Positions 16,921 through 25,877 of a stretch of 64,000 bases of DNA are shown piece after piece. The position numbers and the translations under genes were made by a program. The notes under the pieces were generated by a model. It was not told where the DNA came from, searched no databases, and worked only from the letters and a program-made list of their open reading frames with translations. The stretch is taken from assembly GCA_018666235.1 (NCBI GenBank), contig JABJAB010000040.1, positions 38,422 to 102,421 of the forward strand, given 5' to 3'. The stretch is from Ilumatobacter sp. (GTDB taxonomy: Bacteria > Actinomycetota > Acidimicrobiia > Acidimicrobiales > Ilumatobacteraceae). Every line of letters begins with the position of its first letter. The first letter of the stretch is position 1.

Positions 16921-17290
16921 CCATCCGCATCAGTTGGTCCCTCGAGGAAGAGATCGAGGAGAAACACCTGAGCATCTCCTGAGCGTTTCTGTGCGAGCGC
17001 GGTGGGCGCAGGTGATTGGCTGCATCATTGTGAAACAGAGCTGACGGATCTCTAGCAGGTGCCAAGTTCCGTCAGCCACCTCCGCATCGGTTCGATACCG
17101 GCGGAAACACCCAGTTCCATCCGCCCATCACCTGAGTGCCAAAGGCACCACCAGTCTCAATCAGGGCCATATCGAACGCACGATGATCGCGTCGGCGAAC
17201 CGTGAGTCGAACACGATCAGAGGCCGCGTCAAATGGCGCCCTTCGGTGGCCCCCAACCCACACAATTCCCCGGCAGTGAGGCGAATCGGG
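16921..17290. other. Non-coding gap beside the truncated transporter
   Basis: About 370 bases between the broken SulP gene and the FMN-binding protein gene. I searched all frames for the missing SulP N-terminus and saw none beyond a possible short GPTDADGQL-like scrap in a shifted frame near 16935-16965. No RNA gene or clear repeat is seen. It is probably the scar of a deletion. Confidence 0.4.
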
Positions 17291-17833
17291 TCAGGTTCGA
17301 CTGGTTGGGGTGTCGCCGTCGGCGACGGCTGCCATTGCAGTTCCATCGAGGAAGTAGCGACGTGCCCAGATACCCGAAGCCGCCTCGTCGCCGACCGGCA
17401 TTCTCCAACACGAGACGCGACTCGTTGCATCATCGAGCGCGACCCCGAGCAAGGCCCGTGGTTGGTCAATCGTGTTGAGGACGTAGTCGTAGGCCGCTTC
17501 TTGTGACACGTAGCGAGCTGCGATTGCCCGGTACAGATCACGCCACTCGTCATCGGCTCCGGGAGGATGCAGCAGTTCGGCGAACCCCTGCACTGTGACC
17601 TTGCGATACGGGAGGTCGGCTTCGTCGATCGTCAGTCCGACGCGCGGATTCCGCATCATGTTCGCCAAGAAGACCGAATGCAAACGCGGCGTGAACACGA
17701 TGCGGTTCGCGTCGATGATGTACCAGATCGGCACATTGCGGGGCATGCCGTCAGCGTCGACGGTCGCCACGCGCAACAGATGGCGTCGCTCGGCGAGGAA
17801 CGCGGCGACTTCGGTGTCGGTCATCTTCGGCAT
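17291..17833 (-). CDS. Pyridoxamine 5'-phosphate oxidase-like FMN/F420-binding protein
   Basis: 180 residues from the ATG at 17833. The split beta-barrel pattern is clear: EVAAFLAERRHLLRVATVDADGMPRNVPIWYI at the N-terminus, IVFTPRLHSVFLANMMRNPRVGLTID, and VTVQGFAEL. Such proteins bind FMN or F420 and reduce diverse small molecules or act as pyridox(am)ine oxidases. Actinobacterial single-domain members are often F420-dependent, but the substrate is unknown. The start is chosen because the frame has a good Shine-Dalgarno (AAAGG, 9 bases upstream) and begins at the family N-terminus, although the frame stays open further upstream to 17941. Confidence 0.82.
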   Translation of the reverse strand: MPKMTDTEVAAFLAERRHLLRVATVDADGMPRNVPIWYIIDANRIVFTPRLHSVFLANMMRNPRVGLTIDEADLPYRKVTVQGFAELLHPPGADDEWRDLYRAIAARYVSQEAAYDYVLNTIDQPRALLGVALDDATSRVSCWRMPVGDEAASGIWARRYFLDGTAMAAVADGDTPTSRT

Positions 17834-18253
17834 GACAACACACCTTTGCATGATGGTGTGGGAGCAATGCGGCTGGAAGGCACCCCCTCGACGCCCCATC
17901 GCGATGCTGCTTCTCTGTCGAGCCAACGCCGAGGTTGGCACAGAGGTGACGCTCTACAACGCGCCCCGAAGGTCCGGGACAGCGGCGCACACAACGCGAG
18001 CGCCATGCGACTATCACCACCGTCGAACGCGCGAGGGCTGATGGCGATTTCAACTCGACCCGAGCACCCGAGAACTCAGAGTGTTTCTCCCCGACGGCAG
18101 ACTGCACCGCTGGTGCCAACCCGACGTATTGGCTGACCAACACGACCAGCTTGCACACCAACCGTCTGCTGCCCCAGCCGCAGCCTGAATCGAGCTGAAC
18201 TGGGTGACCATTGTGCGGGCGTGGCAGACCAGGTCGCCGTTACCCTGCTTCGC
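17834..18253. other. Divergent intergenic region, no gene recognised
   Basis: About 420 bases between the FMN-binding protein gene (leftward) and the YyaL-like gene (rightward). Overlapping frames are open in places but show no recognisable protein, and the region should carry the promoters of both flanking genes. I could not identify -35/-10 elements with confidence. Confidence 0.4.
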
Positions 18254-20365
18254 ATGAACCGGCTTGCCGACGAAACTTCGCCCTACCTGCGCCAACACAG
18301 GGACAACCCGGTCGACTGGTACGCCTGGGGACCAGACGCCTTTGCTGCCGCAAGAGAACGCAACGTGCCGGTGTTGCTGTCGGTCGGGTACTCGGCATGC
18401 CACTGGTGTCACGTGATGGCCCATGAATGCTTCGAAGACAACGAGGTGGCGGCGAGGATGAACGAGCTGTTCGTCAACGTCAAGGTTGACCGCGAAGAGC
18501 GCCCCGACGTCGACGCGCTCTACATGGATGCCGTGCAGGCGATGACCGCCCGAGGCGGCTGGCCGATGACCGTCTTCATGACGCCCGACGGCGAACCGTT
18601 CTACGGCGGCACCTACTACCCGAAGGAACCGTTCCTCAAGCTGCTTGATGCCATCAACGGCGATGGCGAGAACGGTGATGGGGGTATCTGGACCGTTCGC
18701 CAACAAGACGTGCGCAAAAACGTCGATCAGCTCGTGAAGGCAATCTCTGCGAGCAGCGAACTGAAGGCTGGCGACGACCTTCCCGACGTCGAGCAGCTCA
18801 ACAACGCCGTCCAGGGCCTCGGCAAAGCCTTCGACCCTGAATGGGGCGGCTTCGGTCAGGCACCCAAGTTCCCGTCCAGCTTCAACCTTGAGCTCATGCT
18901 CCGCGCCTACATGAGCAATGGTGCTGAGGCAGCCCAGAACATCATTGTCACGACGCTCGATGCGATGTGCTCCGGCGGCATGTACGACCACATTGGAGGC
19001 GGATTCGCCCGCTACTCGGTCGACCGTGAATGGCTCGTTCCGCACTTCGAGAAAATGCTGTCGGACCAGGCCCTCCTGTGCAAGACCTACCTCCACGGCC
19101 TGATCGTGCTCGGCAAACAGCAGTGGAGGCAAGTGCTCGGCGAGACGATCGGTTACGTGCTCACAACGCTGCAGCATCCTGACGGAGGCTTCTACTCGGC
19201 AGAAGACGCTGACTCCCCCGACGAAAACGGCAACGGCGTCGAAGGCCTCTTCTACACCTGGACGCCCGACGAGGTTCGCGCCGCGATGCCCGACGTCAAA
19301 CCTGCCATCGTCGATGCGACCATCGAGTGGTTCGACATCACCGACGAAGGCAACTGGGCCGAGAGCGGTGGCCGCTCCATCCCGAACCGGATGCAAGCCC
19401 GCGGAGTGTTGCAGCGTCCGAAGGAAATCGACTATGCCACGTTCCGCATGGCGCAAGCTCGACACGAGCGCCGCCGCCCCGGTCTCGACGACAAGATCCT
19501 CACCGAGTGGAATGCGTTGTTCCTTTCGACGCTCGCCGAGGCTGCATCAGTGTTTAACAACTCCGACTGGCGCGACGCTGCAGTTCGCAACGGTGAGTTC
19601 CTCCTGCGTGAGCTCCGCAAGCCAGACGGCCGATGGCATCGGAGCTGGCACGCCGACGGCGAACCCCGAGCTCGCCACGATGCACTCGCCGGCGATCACG
19701 CCGCGCTCGTCGACGCGTTCACACGACTCGCTGAGTGCACCGGCGAGGCACGTTGGATCACTGCCGCGATCGAGACCGCTGACACGATGCTCGACTGGTT
19801 CTGGGACCCAGTGAATGGCGGGCTCTACACCACAGCCGAAGACGCCGAAGAGTTGATCGTCCGCCAGAAGGACCTCAAGGACAACGCCCTGCCGTCAGCC
19901 AACTCCACTGCAGCAGTCGCGCTCTACCGGCTTGCCGGTCTGACCGGCGAACAGCGTTATGCCAACCAAGCTGACCGCATCCTCCACTTGCTCAACACTC
20001 AGGTCGATCAAGGCATCGGTATGTACTCCAACGCACTCATTGCCGCCGACCTTCGCCGTCGCGGCACGACCGAGGTCGTCATCGTCGGCGACCGTCCCGA
20101 CATCTTGCGCATGGCACAGTCGATCTGGCGTCCCGACACGGTGCTGGCCTGGGGCGAGCCGTACGACTCGCCATTGTGGGAGGGCCGCGACGAAGGCTAT
20201 GTCTACGTCTGCCGTGACCACGTCTGCCAGTTGCCGCAGGACACCGTCGAAGGCTTCTCTGAAGTTCTCACAGGCAAACGTCTCTCGATGCCCGGCACCC
20301 CGGCAGCGACTCCGAATGGACAAGACCCGGCCCCGCCGAGCGAAGCGAGTCAAGCCCCAGCCTGA
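18254..20365 (+). CDS. YyaL-like thioredoxin-domain protein (DUF255)
   Basis: 703 residues from the ATG at 18254. The N-terminal DUF255 thioredoxin-like domain reads MNRLADETSPYLRQH, DNPVDWYAWG, VGYSACHWCHVMAHECFED (redox pair C49-x2-C52), then GGWPMTVFMTPDG and GGTYYP. The rest is an (alpha/alpha)6 glycoside-hydrolase-like domain with MYDHIGGGFARYSVD, VPHFEKMLSDQA, FYSAEDADSP and DNALPSANSTAA. This architecture is widespread (YyaL/SSP411), but its reaction is not established. A GTG at 18221 would add 11 residues, and I prefer the ATG that matches the family start. Convergent with the nitroreductase gene. Confidence 0.92.
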   Translation: MNRLADETSPYLRQHRDNPVDWYAWGPDAFAAARERNVPVLLSVGYSACHWCHVMAHECFEDNEVAARMNELFVNVKVDREERPDVDALYMDAVQAMTARGGWPMTVFMTPDGEPFYGGTYYPKEPFLKLLDAINGDGENGDGGIWTVRQQDVRKNVDQLVKAISASSELKAGDDLPDVEQLNNAVQGLGKAFDPEWGGFGQAPKFPSSFNLELMLRAYMSNGAEAAQNIIVTTLDAMCSGGMYDHIGGGFARYSVDREWLVPHFEKMLSDQALLCKTYLHGLIVLGKQQWRQVLGETIGYVLTTLQHPDGGFYSAEDADSPDENGNGVEGLFYTWTPDEVRAAMPDVKPAIVDATIEWFDITDEGNWAESGGRSIPNRMQARGVLQRPKEIDYATFRMAQARHERRRPGLDDKILTEWNALFLSTLAEAASVFNNSDWRDAAVRNGEFLLRELRKPDGRWHRSWHADGEPRARHDALAGDHAALVDAFTRLAECTGEARWITAAIETADTMLDWFWDPVNGGLYTTAEDAEELIVRQKDLKDNALPSANSTAAVALYRLAGLTGEQRYANQADRILHLLNTQVDQGIGMYSNALIAADLRRRGTTEVVIVGDRPDILRMAQSIWRPDTVLAWGEPYDSPLWEGRDEGYVYVCRDHVCQLPQDTVEGFSEVLTGKRLSMPGTPAATPNGQDPAPPSEASQAPA

Positions 20366-20395
20366 GCACCATCGGATCCGGAAGGCCAACCAGCG

Positions 20396-21001
20396 TCACC
20401 AGCCGTTGCGGTGGATGATCTGGTCCGGTGACCGGCGCTCCCGATTGGAGCTTCGGCCAAGCCCACTCTCATCGTCCAGGCGGTGCCCCAACGCGATCGC
20501 ACCGAGCAATTCGAGGTCGTCAGGGATACCAAGTTCAACGCGCAGCGCGACTTCGTTGTGGAATACGCCGAAGAACAGGGCGCCGAGGCCAGCGTTCTGC
20601 GCAGCCAGCAGAAACGTCATCACCGACATCGACGTGTCGATCGTCCAATATGGCACCGGCCAGGCGTCGGCTCCCACTCCGAGTCCGGTCCGAGCCTTGT
20701 CAGGTTCGGCGTAGCGGGCCGTGTACGCACTGGCATCCGCCAACGGCAGCGCAATAATCGGAGCGTCAAGCAGGTGTGTCCACCGAAAAGACGCACGCTT
20801 CGCTGCGGGCAGCGAGATATCCCAAAACCGTTTCGTCTGCTCGCCTTCGAGCACAACGAGATGCCAACCCTGCGTCTTGCCGGCGCTGGGGGCTCGAGAT
20901 GCAAGATCGACGAGAGAATCGACAACAGCCGGATCAACCGACTCAGTCGAGAACGCCCGCGTCATCCGCCGCGAGCGAACGACGTGCGTGAACTCGCTCA
21001 G
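20396..21001 (-). CDS. Nitroreductase family protein, probable CTG start
   Basis: FMN-dependent nitroreductase fold: the N-terminal FMN site RSRRMTRAFS...RAPSAGKTQGWHLVVLEG, the mid-domain NAGLGALFFG, and the C-terminal IIHRNGW ending typical of this subgroup. The first ATG (20965) falls inside the conserved RSRRM-x-RAF motif and would remove an FMN phosphate-binding segment. In frame upstream there is only LSEFTHVVRSRR, beginning with CTG at 21001, and a TAA lies two codons before that CTG. The CTG overlaps the upstream stop as CTGA, the same geometry as the ATGA/GTGA overlaps elsewhere here, so I place the start there (201 residues). Natural substrate unknown. Confidence 0.8.
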   Translation of the reverse strand: MSEFTHVVRSRRMTRAFSTESVDPAVVDSLVDLASRAPSAGKTQGWHLVVLEGEQTKRFWDISLPAAKRASFRWTHLLDAPIIALPLADASAYTARYAEPDKARTGLGVGADAWPVPYWTIDTSMSVMTFLLAAQNAGLGALFFGVFHNEVALRVELGIPDDLELLGAIALGHRLDDESGLGRSSNRERRSPDQIIHRNGW

Positions 21002-21663
21002 CGCTTACCGAGCTTCTGCAGATCTTCGGCCATGGTCCAGCCATAGACCACCATGACGCCACCCTTGTCGACCGGCACAGCATCGAACATCTCGACGACA
21101 TCAGGATCGAGTTTCTCAGGCTTGGCCGACTCAAAGTCTAGGAAACCGTCTTGCGCGCCAGCCTTCGAGATGAAGGACTTCGCGTCATACTTGCCATCGA
21201 TACCGAAGCGCTTGGCCAAGCGTCGACCCCAGGCACGTTCTTCGCCGACGGCGTCGTTGTCGGGACGCGGCGTGAGATCGTCGAGATCCTTCAACGCCAC
21301 CACAGAATCAGCATTGACGAAGCGACAGCCCACAACGACGTCCTCGTCGGGGAATGCCATCAGCGCCCGGTGGTATGCCTCGCTCATCAGGCCGCGCAGT
21401 ACCTGGTCACGCTTCGACGAGCGCTTGACGCTCATCAGCCCGATGAGCACACATGGAGTGCCTCCGATGCGTTCGAGCGTGGAGAACGTGAAGCCATGCA
21501 GAGCATCACCGAAGCGAGCCGTCGTGATGAGGACCCAGTCTTCTTTGGCCTTCGAGAGCGATCCGGCGCTGAAGGCCTCTTCCATCGACGCCAATTCGTC
21601 GAGGTCGGTGTCCGTCAATGCGGAGGCGTCGTTGGTCGAAACTTCAAGAGCCATCGTTCCCAT
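20998..21663 (-). CDS. Conserved-looking protein of unknown function
   Basis: 221 residues from 21663, or 218 from the ATG at 21654 (MALEVSTNDAS). I do not recognise the family. It is soluble, without signal peptide or membrane helix. Recognisable stretches are DWVLITTARFGDALHGFTFSTLERIGGTPCVLIGLMSVKR, the helix GLMSEAYHRALMAFPDEDVVVGCRFVN, then DLDDLTPRPDND and EERAWGRRLAKRFGI, and a C-terminal GGVMVVYGW. The alternation of strands and helices is vaguely GNAT-like, but I see no acetyl-CoA P-loop. It lies between dnaE (17 bases downstream of the dnaE stop is the gap) and the nitroreductase, with whose start it overlaps. Confidence 0.75.
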   Translation of the reverse strand: MGTMALEVSTNDASALTDTDLDELASMEEAFSAGSLSKAKEDWVLITTARFGDALHGFTFSTLERIGGTPCVLIGLMSVKRSSKRDQVLRGLMSEAYHRALMAFPDEDVVVGCRFVNADSVVALKDLDDLTPRPDNDAVGEERAWGRRLAKRFGIDGKYDAKSFISKAGAQDGFLDFESAKPEKLDPDVVEMFDAVPVDKGGVMVVYGWTMAEDLQKLGKR

Positions 21664-21680
21664 TCTACACTGGGAATCGG

Positions 21681-24600
21681 CTAGAGGAGGACGGCTTCGT
21701 GCCCGAAGGCCATCCGCAACTCGCCGACCGACCGATCCACATCGACACGGAACTCGTCAGCCAGCTTCAAGACTTGGCCCATTCCGATGTCCACCATGAC
21801 CACTGAATCGCCCGGATGCTCCTTCAGAATGCGCTTCAGGCGCTGGATCTTCAGCTCGTCAAGCGACGTGGACGGCATGCGCAGACGGAGCGGCACAGCT
21901 GGCCCGTCATCGAGCCCATGGAGCACCGTGATTGTCTGCCCGATGATGCCGAAACGCGACTCGTCGCGCCGGTCAAGCCGACCCTTCACGGAGACGATGA
22001 GGTCGTCTTCGAGCTTGTGGCCCTGCTCGGCCAAAGTCCGCGGGAAGATCGTCACCTCGATCGATGCGTCGAGGTCTTCCAGCAGGAAGACCGCCATCTG
22101 GTCACCCTTCTTGGTGAACTTGCGCGCCAGGTTGGTGATCACACCACCCACGACCACTGGCGTGCCGTCTTCCATGTTCGGCAGGTCGATCAGGGCATGT
22201 TCGACCTTGCGCTTCAAGGCCCCCTCGACGCCAAACAGGGGGTGGTCCGAAACGTAGAGACCGAGCATCTCCTTTTCGAAGCGCAACTGCTCACTCTTGT
22301 CGAAGTGCAGGTCGGGGATTGGTGTCCGCTCAGTGAAGCTGTCTCCGTCACCACTGGAGTCGGCTTCGCCGTCACCCCAGTCGCCGAACAAGCTCATCAC
22401 TCCCTTTTCGCGCTCGCGGCGGCGCTTGACGGTCGTGTCAATGATGTGTTCGAACACGGTGAGCAGTCCGCGGCGCGGGTGCCCCAGTGCGTCGAAGCCC
22501 CCGCCTTTGATCAACGACTCGATGGTTCGCTTGTTGAGCACCGCTTCGGGCACCCGCTCCACAAAGTCGTAGAAGTCGCTGAACTGCCCGTTCTCTGTGC
22601 GCTCAGCGATCAGCAACTCCACAAGAGCCTCGCCGACATTACGCACGGCTGAGAGGCCGAAGGTGATCGCTCCCGGGCTCCCGACTGGCACCGTGACTCC
22701 GGGCGGCAATTCCTCCGGCGACAACGCTCCGAAGTTCATCAGCGACCGATTGACGTCAGGAGTGAGCACCTTGATGCCCATCGAACGACAATCGGCCAGA
22801 TAGGTGGCTGCCTTGTCGAGGTTGTTCTTGACGCTCGTGAGGAGCGACGCGATGTACTCGACCGGATAGTGCGCCTTCATGTACGCGGTCTGGTACGTAA
22901 TGAGTCCGTACCCGAAGGTGTGGCTCTTGTTGAACGCGTAGTCAGCGAACTTCTCGATGATGTCGAACAGCATCGGGCCCATCTCGTCGCCGTAGCCCTG
23001 CTCAACGACGCCGTCCTCAAAGGCCTGGCGCGCCTTGGCCATGACCTCGCGGCTCTTCTTGCCCATTGCCTTGCGGAGGTTGTCGGCTTCAGCGAGTGAG
23101 TACCCGGCGAACTTCTGTGCAACACGCATCACGCTCTCCTGATAGATCATCAGGCCATACGTGTCGCCGAGCACCTCCTTGGCGTCCTCGTGGAAAAACT
23201 CGACTTCCTGACGACCGTTCTTGCGGTCCGCGAAGTCGTAGTGCATGTTGACCGACATCGGACCCGGCCGGTACAGCGCCAGCACGGCGGCGATATCAGG
23301 AAAGGTGGTCGGCTCCATGGCCTTGAGCAACTGACGCATCGGCGGAGATTCGAGCTGGAAGATGCCGATCGTGTCGCCACGCGACAGGAGTTGATATGTC
23401 TTCGGGTCATCAAGCGCCGTCTGCTCAATGTCGAATGACGGGTCGTGTCGCTCGCGGATCATGAACTCGGCATCGGAGATGACATCGAGGTTGCGCAAAC
23501 CCAGGAAGTCCATTTTCAGCAGGCCAAGTGACTCGACGCCGTGCATTTCGAACTGCGTGACGACGGGTGCGTCTTGTGGGTCGACTCCTGCCTCGGGTTT
23601 GCGCTGGATCGGGACGTAATCGGTGACCGGATCCTTGGTGATCACCACCGCGGCGGCGTGAATACCGTCGGACCGCTTCAGCCCCTCGAGACCCTTGGCG
23701 ACGTCAACGACCTTCTTGATGTCTGGATCCGTGTCGTACATCGCTCGGAGATCGGCAGCAGCCTTGTATCCGTCGGCGTACTTGGGATGCTGTTCGAAGC
23801 AGTACTTGAGCGGGGTGTCGCGACCCATGACCAGTGGCGGCATCGCCTTGGCGATCTTGTCACCGACGCCGTACGGGTAGCCGAGCACGCGAGCTGCATC
23901 ACGCGCTGCGTTGCGGGCCTTGATCGACCCGAACGTGATGATCTGGGCCACGTGATCGCGGCCGTACCGTTCGGCGGCGTATCGGATCATGTCTTCCCGA
24001 TATCGGGTCTCAAAGTCCATATCGATGTCGGGCATCGAGATGCGACTCGGGTTCAGGAACCGTTCGAACAGGAGGTCGTACTTGATCGGGTCGAGATCGG
24101 TGATCCAGAGCGCGTACGCGACCGCACACCCTGCAGCAGAACCTCGGCCAGGACCGACTCGGATGTTGCTGTCGCGGGCGTACTTGATGAGGTCCCACGT
24201 GATGAGGAAGTACGACGCGAAGCCCATGTCGCAGATGACCTGCAGCTCGTAGGCAAGGCGCTCGACGGCCTCCGACGGGACGTCCTTGCCCCACCGCTTC
24301 TCGGCGCCGACCTGAGTCAGGTGGCGCAGATATGCCTCGTCATCAACAAAGCCGTCAGGCAGCGGGAAGTTCGGCAGCAGCGGCTTGCCAAATTCGATCT
24401 CGACGTTCGACCGCTCAGCGATCCACAGGCTGTTGTCACAGGCGGTGGGAATCTCGCGGAACAGATAGCGCATCTCGGCGGCGGTCTTGAGATAGTGGTC
24501 GCTGCCATCGAATTTCAGCCGCTTCTGATCAGACATGAGCGACCCGGTCTGCACGCACAGCAGCGCGTCGTGGGCGTCGTGTTCGTCCTGGTGCGTGTAG

Positions 24601-25265
24601 TGCGTATCGTTCGTCGCCAGCAGCGGCGCCTTGATTTTTTTGGCGATCTCGAGGAGCTTTGGATTGGTCTCCTTCTGTGCCTGAATTCCGTGATCCTGGA
24701 TTTCAATGAAGAAGTTGTCGCGGCCAAAGATGTCCTGCAGCCGACCGGCTTTTTCAAGCGCTCCTTTGTCGTCACCGTTGAGCAGCGACTGCAGCACGTG
24801 GCCGCCGAGGCACCCGCTCGTGGCAATCAACCCGTCGGAGTATTTCTCGAGGAGCTCCCAGTCCATCCGGGGCTTGTAGTAGTACCCCTCCATGAATGCC
24901 AACGACGCGAGTTGGATGAGGTTCTTGTAGCCCTCGTTGTTCTCGGCGAGCAAGATCAGGTGGTAGTAAAGCTTCTTGCCACCTTCGGTTTCGCCACCTG
25001 AATCGTCAACCCGGCCGCGACGCGACGGACGTTCGCTGCGGTGCTCGTGGGCCATGTAGGCCTCGGTCCCGATGATCGGCTTAATGCCTTGGTTGTTGCA
25101 CTCCTTGTAGAAGTCCAATGTGCCGTACATGTTGCCGTGATCGGTCATGCCGATCGCTGGTTGCCCGTCTTGTACCGCCTTGGCCACCAATTCATCGAGC
25201 CGCGATGCTCCGTCGAGCATCGAGAATTCGGTGTGGACGTGGAGGTGTGTGAAGGAGTCGGCCAT
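21681..25265 (-). CDS. dnaE: DNA polymerase III alpha subunit
   Basis: Replicative DNA polymerase, 1194 residues, full length for DnaE1. Domains in order: PHP domain with an intact metal-binding pattern (HLHVHTEFSMLDG at about 7-19 and MTDHGNMYG), the C-family polymerase core with GPGRGSAAGCAVAYALWITDLDP, the catalytic Asp pair in MPDIDMDFE and the third acidic residue in KMDFLGLRNLD, then helix-hairpin-helix and an OB-fold tRNA-anti-like domain (VVVGGVITNLARKFTKKGDQMAVFLLED). The PHP ligands are all present, consistent with the intrinsic proofreading known for mycobacterial DnaE1. No intein is inserted. The protein ends in the short C-terminal tail AFGHEAVLL. Confidence 0.97.
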   Translation of the reverse strand: MADSFTHLHVHTEFSMLDGASRLDELVAKAVQDGQPAIGMTDHGNMYGTLDFYKECNNQGIKPIIGTEAYMAHEHRSERPSRRGRVDDSGGETEGGKKLYYHLILLAENNEGYKNLIQLASLAFMEGYYYKPRMDWELLEKYSDGLIATSGCLGGHVLQSLLNGDDKGALEKAGRLQDIFGRDNFFIEIQDHGIQAQKETNPKLLEIAKKIKAPLLATNDTHYTHQDEHDAHDALLCVQTGSLMSDQKRLKFDGSDHYLKTAAEMRYLFREIPTACDNSLWIAERSNVEIEFGKPLLPNFPLPDGFVDDEAYLRHLTQVGAEKRWGKDVPSEAVERLAYELQVICDMGFASYFLITWDLIKYARDSNIRVGPGRGSAAGCAVAYALWITDLDPIKYDLLFERFLNPSRISMPDIDMDFETRYREDMIRYAAERYGRDHVAQIITFGSIKARNAARDAARVLGYPYGVGDKIAKAMPPLVMGRDTPLKYCFEQHPKYADGYKAAADLRAMYDTDPDIKKVVDVAKGLEGLKRSDGIHAAAVVITKDPVTDYVPIQRKPEAGVDPQDAPVVTQFEMHGVESLGLLKMDFLGLRNLDVISDAEFMIRERHDPSFDIEQTALDDPKTYQLLSRGDTIGIFQLESPPMRQLLKAMEPTTFPDIAAVLALYRPGPMSVNMHYDFADRKNGRQEVEFFHEDAKEVLGDTYGLMIYQESVMRVAQKFAGYSLAEADNLRKAMGKKSREVMAKARQAFEDGVVEQGYGDEMGPMLFDIIEKFADYAFNKSHTFGYGLITYQTAYMKAHYPVEYIASLLTSVKNNLDKAATYLADCRSMGIKVLTPDVNRSLMNFGALSPEELPPGVTVPVGSPGAITFGLSAVRNVGEALVELLIAERTENGQFSDFYDFVERVPEAVLNKRTIESLIKGGGFDALGHPRRGLLTVFEHIIDTTVKRRREREKGVMSLFGDWGDGEADSSGDGDSFTERTPIPDLHFDKSEQLRFEKEMLGLYVSDHPLFGVEGALKRKVEHALIDLPNMEDGTPVVVGGVITNLARKFTKKGDQMAVFLLEDLDASIEVTIFPRTLAEQGHKLEDDLIVSVKGRLDRRDESRFGIIGQTITVLHGLDDGPAVPLRLRMPSTSLDELKIQRLKRILKEHPGDSVVMVDIGMGQVLKLADEFRVDVDRSVGELRMAFGHEAVLL

Positions 25266-25338
25266 GAAGATGCTTTCGCTGCTTTCTTCGAGTTACAGCG
25301 TTGGGATTCTCGAACCTACCAGGTGCTCTCGAAGGCTC

Positions 25339-25854
25339 CTAGAGGTAGGTGCCGGGACGCTCGGCTTGCTGGCCCGGGATGACCGGACCGCCAGCGAGCG
25401 AACGCTGCTGCTGGGCCATTTGAGCCTGCGCCATGGCCTGCTGCGCCATCATCGAGGCCTGGATTCCATGGAACAGCCCTTCGAGCCAGCCGACGAGCTG
25501 CGCCTTGGCGACGCGTAACTCTGCCTCGCTCGGCACCTCGTCGTGCTCGAAGGGCAGCGCAAGTGATCGCAGTTCTTCCTGCAGATCCGGCGACAACGCC
25601 TCGGACACTTCGATCACCGACCGCTCGTAGACCTCCGCCAACCGCTCGCGTGACGCCTCATCAAGCGACGAGTTGCGTACCTCCTCAAGCAGCTGCTTCA
25701 CCATCGAACCAATCCGCATCACCTTGGCCGGCTGCGTGACGGCCTCGCCTGACGGCGGCTCTCCGACCGGCTCCACCTGCTCGCCCTGGACGTCGTCGGG
25801 ACGCAACACTTCTGGCGCGCCTTCCTCGAGGGGAGTCGATTCGATGTCTGACAT
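25339..25854 (-). CDS. bpa: Bacterial proteasome activator (Bpa family, DUF2587)
   Basis: 171 residues. The central four-helix region reads AKVMRIGSMVKQLLEEVRNSSLDEASRERL, then SPDLQEELRSLALPF and SEAELRVAKAQLVGWLEGLFHGIQ, which is the Bpa/Rv3780 pattern. Bpa forms a dodecameric ring that docks onto the 20S proteasome and opens it without ATP. Docking needs the C-terminal hydrophobic-Tyr-X motif, seen here as TYL at the very end (GQYL in Mycobacterium). The N-terminal 40 residues are acidic and disordered, and the C-terminal linker is Gln/Ala/Met-rich. The 20S core genes themselves are not in this window. Confidence 0.88.
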   Translation of the reverse strand: MSDIESTPLEEGAPEVLRPDDVQGEQVEPVGEPPSGEAVTQPAKVMRIGSMVKQLLEEVRNSSLDEASRERLAEVYERSVIEVSEALSPDLQEELRSLALPFEHDEVPSEAELRVAKAQLVGWLEGLFHGIQASMMAQQAMAQAQMAQQQRSLAGGPVIPGQQAERPGTYL

Positions 25855-25877
25855 GAAACTCTTTCTCTGCCGTGGTT

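Noticed and set aside
18050..19465. Long minus-strand open frame of about 470 codons opposite the YyaL-like gene
   Set aside because: It mirrors the coding strand of a clearly recognised protein, and its own translation resembles no family. This is usual antisense openness in high-GC DNA.
23541..25001. Plus-strand open frame of about 480 codons opposite dnaE
   Set aside because: Antisense shadow of DnaE, which has full-length motif support.
21681..25265. Possible intein or insertion in dnaE because of its length
   Set aside because: 1194 residues is the normal DnaE1 length and the polymerase motifs are contiguous.
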